Source: Chrysogorgia sp. JL179-B06
Lineage: Eukaryota; Cnidaria; Anthozoa; Scleralcyonacea; Chrysogorgiidae
Assembly: GCA_035772405.1 (NCBI GenBank)
Contig: JAYKKM010000025.1
Coordinates: 124,001-188,000 of the forward strand
Reading direction: 5' to 3'
Length of the DNA: 64,000 nucleotides
Part shown: positions 60,301 through 64,000 of the stretch, piece after piece
Numbering within the stretch: position 1 is the first letter of the stretch
Layout of the letters: every line of letters starts with the position of its first letter
Position numbers and translations under genes: made by a program
Notes under the pieces: model-generated
Database searches by the model: none
Told to the model about the DNA's origin: nothing
What the model saw: the letters and a program-made list of their open reading frames with translations, nothing else

Positions 60301-61325
60301 TGAACCATATCCTGAAAACCCACGTCTCTACGCCTGACGAAGACCTCCTAGCCCAAGTCCAAACTTGGTGGAAGACCGAGTCGTTTGGTTGCAAGTTTGC
60401 TGAGGAAACACCGAGATCGGTCGAGGACAAGAAAGCTCTAGCAACGCTTGAGTCAACAACGCGAAAGGTCGGTGACCGCTACGAAACCGGCCTGTTGTGG
60501 AGGGATCCAAATTCCCAGCTACCAAATAACCGTGTGATCGCCGAGAAGCAATTGTATTCGCTAGAAAAGAGACTTTCTCGAGATCGAACTCTTGCTCGCT
60601 CCTACCGAGACTCGATTACGAACGACGTGGAAAAGGGATATTGCAGAAAACTTTCCCCTGAAGAATCTTCAGCTGCGGTGAAACGACAGTGGTTTCTCCC
60701 ACATCACCCTGTACTCAATCCAAATAAACCTGGGAAGGTCAGGAAGGTTTTCAACGCTGCATCCACCTTCAAACGTACGTCATTGAATGACCAGCTGCTG
60801 ACGGGACCCGACTTGTTGAACTCGTTAGTTGTTCTCATGCGTTTCCGAGAAGAAAGAGTCGCTTTATCTGCAGACATTGAATCAATGTTTTCACAAGTTG
60901 CGGTCCCGGAAGACGACCAACCAGTCCTTCGGTTTCTTTGGAGAGAAGACCGAAATTCGCCTCCTGACGTGTACCAGTTTTGTCGACTCATACTTGGTGC
61001 GAAGTGCTCGCCGTCGTCTGCGAACTATGTGTTGCACCAAACAGCTAAAGACAACCAAGAAGAATTTCCTGAAGCAGCTACGACAATCCTCAGCAACTTT
61101 TACATGGACGATCTTTTCAAGTCCGAGAAAAGTGACGAAGCAGCATTCGAAACCCACGCCAACCTCACGAAAGTGCTGTCGAAAGGAGGATTCCGACTGA
61201 CGAAGTGGTGCAGTAACTCACGACAACTCCTTGCTCGTATACCAGAAAGTGAACTTTATCCAGCCTTGAAGGGCCTCGACTTGGAAGCAGATCTTCCGAC
61301 CGAACGAGCTTTGGGCGTCGCCTGA
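60234..61325 (+). pseudogene. BEL/Pao reverse transcriptase, element 2
   Basis: 363 residues without a stop: HHPVLNPNKPGKVRKVFNAA, LNDQLLTGPDLLNSL, D in LSADIESMFSQV, FCRLILGAKCSPSSANYVLH and the catalytic YMDDLFKS, followed by LSKGGFRLTKWCSNS. All are BEL/Pao RT motifs, with the catalytic YMDD intact. The frame ends at a stop after ERALGVA; the following LSVASIYDPLG region is in other frames. Confidence 0.9.
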
Positions 61326-62110
61326 AATACAGAGTCCGACACCTTCGTTTTCCAGAACCGAATCCCAAAGCCTGCTACCACGCGAAGACAAATCCTGAGT
61401 CTTGTTGCATCCATATACGATCCGCTTGGTATGATCGCGCCATACGTCCTCCGAGCAAAGCTTTTCTTACAAGAACTGTGGCAACTCAATGGAGATTGGG
61501 ATTGTCCAATCGCTGATGAGGACCTCGCTTCCTTCCTCGTCTGGTTAAATGAGCTGAAAGAGTTAACCCTGTTCTCAACGCCGCTCTTCTATCGAGCTGT
61601 GCCGAACGAACCAGACATCATCGAGATCCACGTTTTTGGTGATGCTTCGGTCGATGCCTTCGCCGCGGTCGCTCATCTTCGATTTCAATTCCCGTTTGGG
61701 TCTATCCAGTGCAGCTTCGTGATCGGAAATACCAGAGTATCACCTCTACGGCAATTAAGCATCCCAAGACTTGAACTCCAAGCGGCAGTAATGAGCGTGC
61801 GATTGTTGGAGACGGTTAAAAGGGAACAATCTTACTAAATTGAATCTTGTCATCTCTGGAGCGACAGCAGCACGGTCATTCAGTGGATTCGCAGCCCAAG
61901 TCGTCGCCACCCCACGTTTATCGCAAATCGTGTCGCTGAGATCCAGGATTCTACCAACGCCTCGCAGTGGAGCCACGTTCCGGGCCGGTTAAACGTAGCC
62001 GACGATGGAAGTCGTGGACTGCATGCCACTGACCTTCATCCTGAATGTCGGTGGTTAAACGGGCCGGCCTTTCTTTGGCAGCCCAAATAATTTTGGCCCA
62101 AAGAGACGAA
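61326..62110 (+). pseudogene. BEL/Pao A17/RNase H region, element 2
   Basis: VASIYDPLGMIAPYVLRAKL (61405 on), the FGDASVDAFAAVAHLRF block with a catalytic-type Asp, and LRQLSIPRLELQAAVMS to 61838. The reading then continues in shifted frames (CHLWSDSSTVIQWI) to about 62100. Confidence 0.85.
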
Positions 62111-62169
62111 AGTGCCGGAGACGGAAGATGAAGAGATGGTTGACAACGACGCCTGGGTGAACGTGACTC

Positions 62170-63125
62170 GTGACGATCCTGATGGTTTTCTTAACCCTGC
62201 CCGATTCTCATCATGGACAACGCTGTTACGTACCACCAGTTGGATCCTCCGTTTCCTCAGCAACTGCCGCCAGAAAGATAAAGAGCAACGAGAGTTTGGA
62301 CGCAGGTGGTCGTCTTTCAAAGGCTCCAATCCCTTATTCCTCCAGACATCCGATCATCCTCTCGCCAAAGCATGACGTCACCCGACTGATCTTGACCGAT
62401 TTCCACCAACGCCATTACCACGACGGTAACGAACACGTTCGCAACGCCATTCGCCAGGAATATTGGGTCCTGAATTGTCGCGCAGAAATGAGAAAGATTT
62501 CTCACCAGTGCTCCTACTGCAAACGCCGACGTGCCCGACCTCAAGTACCCATGATGGCCGACCTTCCAGACGTGCGATTGAAGGCACGCCTCCCTCCATT
62601 TTCCCAGGTTGGTGTCGATTACTTGGGCCCACTGACTGTACGGCGATTCAGGAAGACCGAGAAAAGATACGGCTGTCTGTTCACGTGCTTGGTGACTCGG
62701 GCTGTCCATATCGAAGTCGCTCACGATCTCGAGACTGATTCGTACCTCATGACTCTGCGACGAATGATCTCACGAAGAGGAAAACCGCAGTTGATTCAGT
62801 TAGACAACGGCACCAATTTTGTTGGTGCAAACCGAGAGTTACGTGACTGTCTGCAAAGCTGGAACGGACGGATTCACGACAAGATGCTGCAGGAAGGAAT
62901 TCAGTGGCGATTCAATCCGCCTGCAGCATCCCACTTTGGCGGAGTTTGGGAACCTCGTCCGGTCTTGTCAACGAGCCATTCAAGCCATCGTAGGGAAGCA
63001 AACCTTGACAGACGAAGTCCTCCTGACCGTCATGGCTGAAGTTGAATCTTTGCTAAACAGTCGCCCCCTTATCCATGTTAGCAATGAGCGCCTGAGTGGC
63101 TGCACGCGTCATATCGTCGCTCCGT
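62170..63125 (+). pseudogene. BEL/Pao integrase, element 2, 3'-truncated
   Basis: The zinc-binding N-terminus (HQRHYHDGNEHVRNAIRQEYW, CSYCKRRRARPQ) and core follow with D in VGVDYLGPL, FTCLVTRAVHIEV, D in LIQLDNGTNFVGAN and the glutamate in HFGGVWE; the frame then shifts near 62955 and continues (QRAIQAIVGKQTLTDEVL, LLNSRPL) to about 63120. The C-terminal domain and 3' LTR are missing because another retroelement begins there. Confidence 0.9.
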
Positions 63126-64000
63126 TAAATAATATATTTTTAGTCATTTAAATCGTTTAATTTGTTCCTGGACCTGTATAACTACTTTCATTCATCTTCT
63201 GGTAGTATGGTTACTATTATTTATTCGAGAACTGCTCTGTCAAAGATTATTAACTCGATGCGTGTTGCTCCAAGAATTGATTGCAAGATTTGGCAGTCGT
63301 TAAGGGAATGTGGCATCGTAAAATCTACCCGCCGTGGTTGTAGAGCGGGGGCTCTCAAGCAAAGTATTATTACATCTGTTACAGGCTTTGGAAAGTACAG
63401 TTCTTCGCTGTGTTCTTCGCTATGTTTGAAGCTTCAAACAGACGCCATTAGGAAAAGCAATGAACTACGACGAAGTCATGTTCACTGCAATGTGTCCATG
63501 AATAATTACAATCTCATTAAGATCAAATGCCAACCAAGCTCAGTGATCATCAATAGAGCTAAATCTATGGAATTTGCTGTTCTGAACACAAATCCATCCG
63601 GAATAAATCTTTACCTGTTAAAGATTTGATTGTAGATCGTGACATAGATATTTTGGCTCTAACCGAAACTTGGCTGAGCTCCAGTGACTTCGACGATCAA
63701 ATCATACGTGACGTTTGTCCTACGGGGTACGAGCTTTATAGTGTGCCTAGAGGGCGCCGAGGTGGCGGCGTAGCGTTGGTCTACAAAAATGTCTTGAAGT
63801 TTCAAAAACAATCTTGTATAAAAACCAAATTCAAATCATTTGAGTTTACAGATCTTCTTATGAAGCATTCGTCTTCTAGTTTGCGTGTCGTCATTGTATA
63901 TCGCCCACCGCCGTCCAAGTCTAACAATAGCTCTCTCCCCTTGTTCTTCGAAGAATTTCCAAGACTTCTGGAAGATCTTGTTACTGCTTCAGGCGCACTG
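63126..64000 (+). mobile_element. L2/CR1-like non-LTR retrotransposon, 5' part, running off the window
   Basis: From about 63162: a leader segment with YSRTALSKIINSMR and the conserved KSTRRGCRAG motif, then the AP endonuclease domain (AVLNT..., DIDILALTETWLSSSDF, GYELYSVPRGRRGGGVAL, VVIVYRPPPSKSN). A frameshift lies near 63590. The element is cut by the window end, so RT is not seen. It interrupts the BEL integrase and lacks an obvious target duplication in the visible part. Confidence 0.85.

Larger units (their letters stand above)
56030..63125 (+). mobile_element. BEL/Pao retrotransposon 2 (plus strand), decayed
   Basis: Order on the plus strand: LTR, gag, zinc knuckle, aspartyl-protease region, RT, A17/RNase H region, integrase. 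Gag is interrupted by a 1.5-kb TIR element (58135-59602); the integrase is truncated by an L2-like element near 63125. Many frameshifts and stops are present. It shares domains with BEL element 1 but stands in the opposite orientation. Confidence 0.9.

Overview
The window is invertebrate metazoan genomic DNA, AT-rich and dominated by transposable elements. Evidence is the L2/CR1-like and BEL/Pao retroelements, hAT and TTAA-target DNA elements, MITEs, long microsatellites, a spliced HECT-domain fragment with GT/AG exon edges, and two Polinton/Maverick virus-like elements. The repertoire would fit a cnidarian or another marine invertebrate, but I cannot fix the species from sequence alone. No single-copy host gene is convincingly intact.

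Layout. 1-9.3 kb: two fold-back (inverted-repeat) elements, the first split by a 5'-truncated L2-like fragment. 9.3-30.5 kb: a minus-strand BEL/Pao retrotransposon whose integrase is interrupted by a small TTAA-target DNA element, itself interrupted by a near-complete Polinton (P1, 10763-28508, 6-bp AATATT duplication). 30.5-42.6 kb: a second, unrelated Polinton (P2), present as a giant inverted duplication (arms about 3.8 kb) with a hAT element (8-bp target duplication) in one arm. 42.6-45.4 kb: HECT-domain gene fragment with two MITEs in its introns. 45.8-48.8 kb: a 3-kb palindromic insertion made largely of minisatellites, with its own target duplication. 48.9-54.1 kb: gene-poor, repeat-rich DNA. 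54.1-56.0 kb: Ty3/gypsy 3' end with an LTR. 56.0-63.1 kb: a decayed BEL/Pao element split by a 1.5-kb TIR element. 63.1-64.0 kb: 5' part of an L2/CR1-like element running off the window.

P1 is the most interesting object. It has three gene blocks. A leftward block carries an uncharacterised acidic protein, A32-like packaging ATPase, major capsid protein (one frame break), a coiled-coil/membrane protein, a chromodomain integrase and a penton-like protein. A rightward block (17.8-24.3 kb) is an accessory cassette: a large membrane-anchored protein with C-terminal repeats, a fiber-like protein with a phage tail-fiber trunk motif, a two-TM protein, a Bro-N/nuclease/zinc-finger fusion, four small membrane or coiled-coil proteins, a zinc-ribbon protein resembling poxvirus-type late transcription factors, and a C2H2 mini-protein. 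A leftward protein-primed DNA polymerase B lies at the right end. Genes are packed with 1-20 bp spacing, several stop/start codons overlap, and most ATGs sit directly behind a TATA-like motif. This looks like a virus genome rather than a host locus. Both ends fold into terminal hairpins. I found no adenain-type protease.

Together the P1 genes would provide replication (polymerase), integration (integrase), particle formation (MCP, penton, ATPase), probable attachment and membrane functions, and late transcription. The MCP frame break makes this particular copy probably defective.
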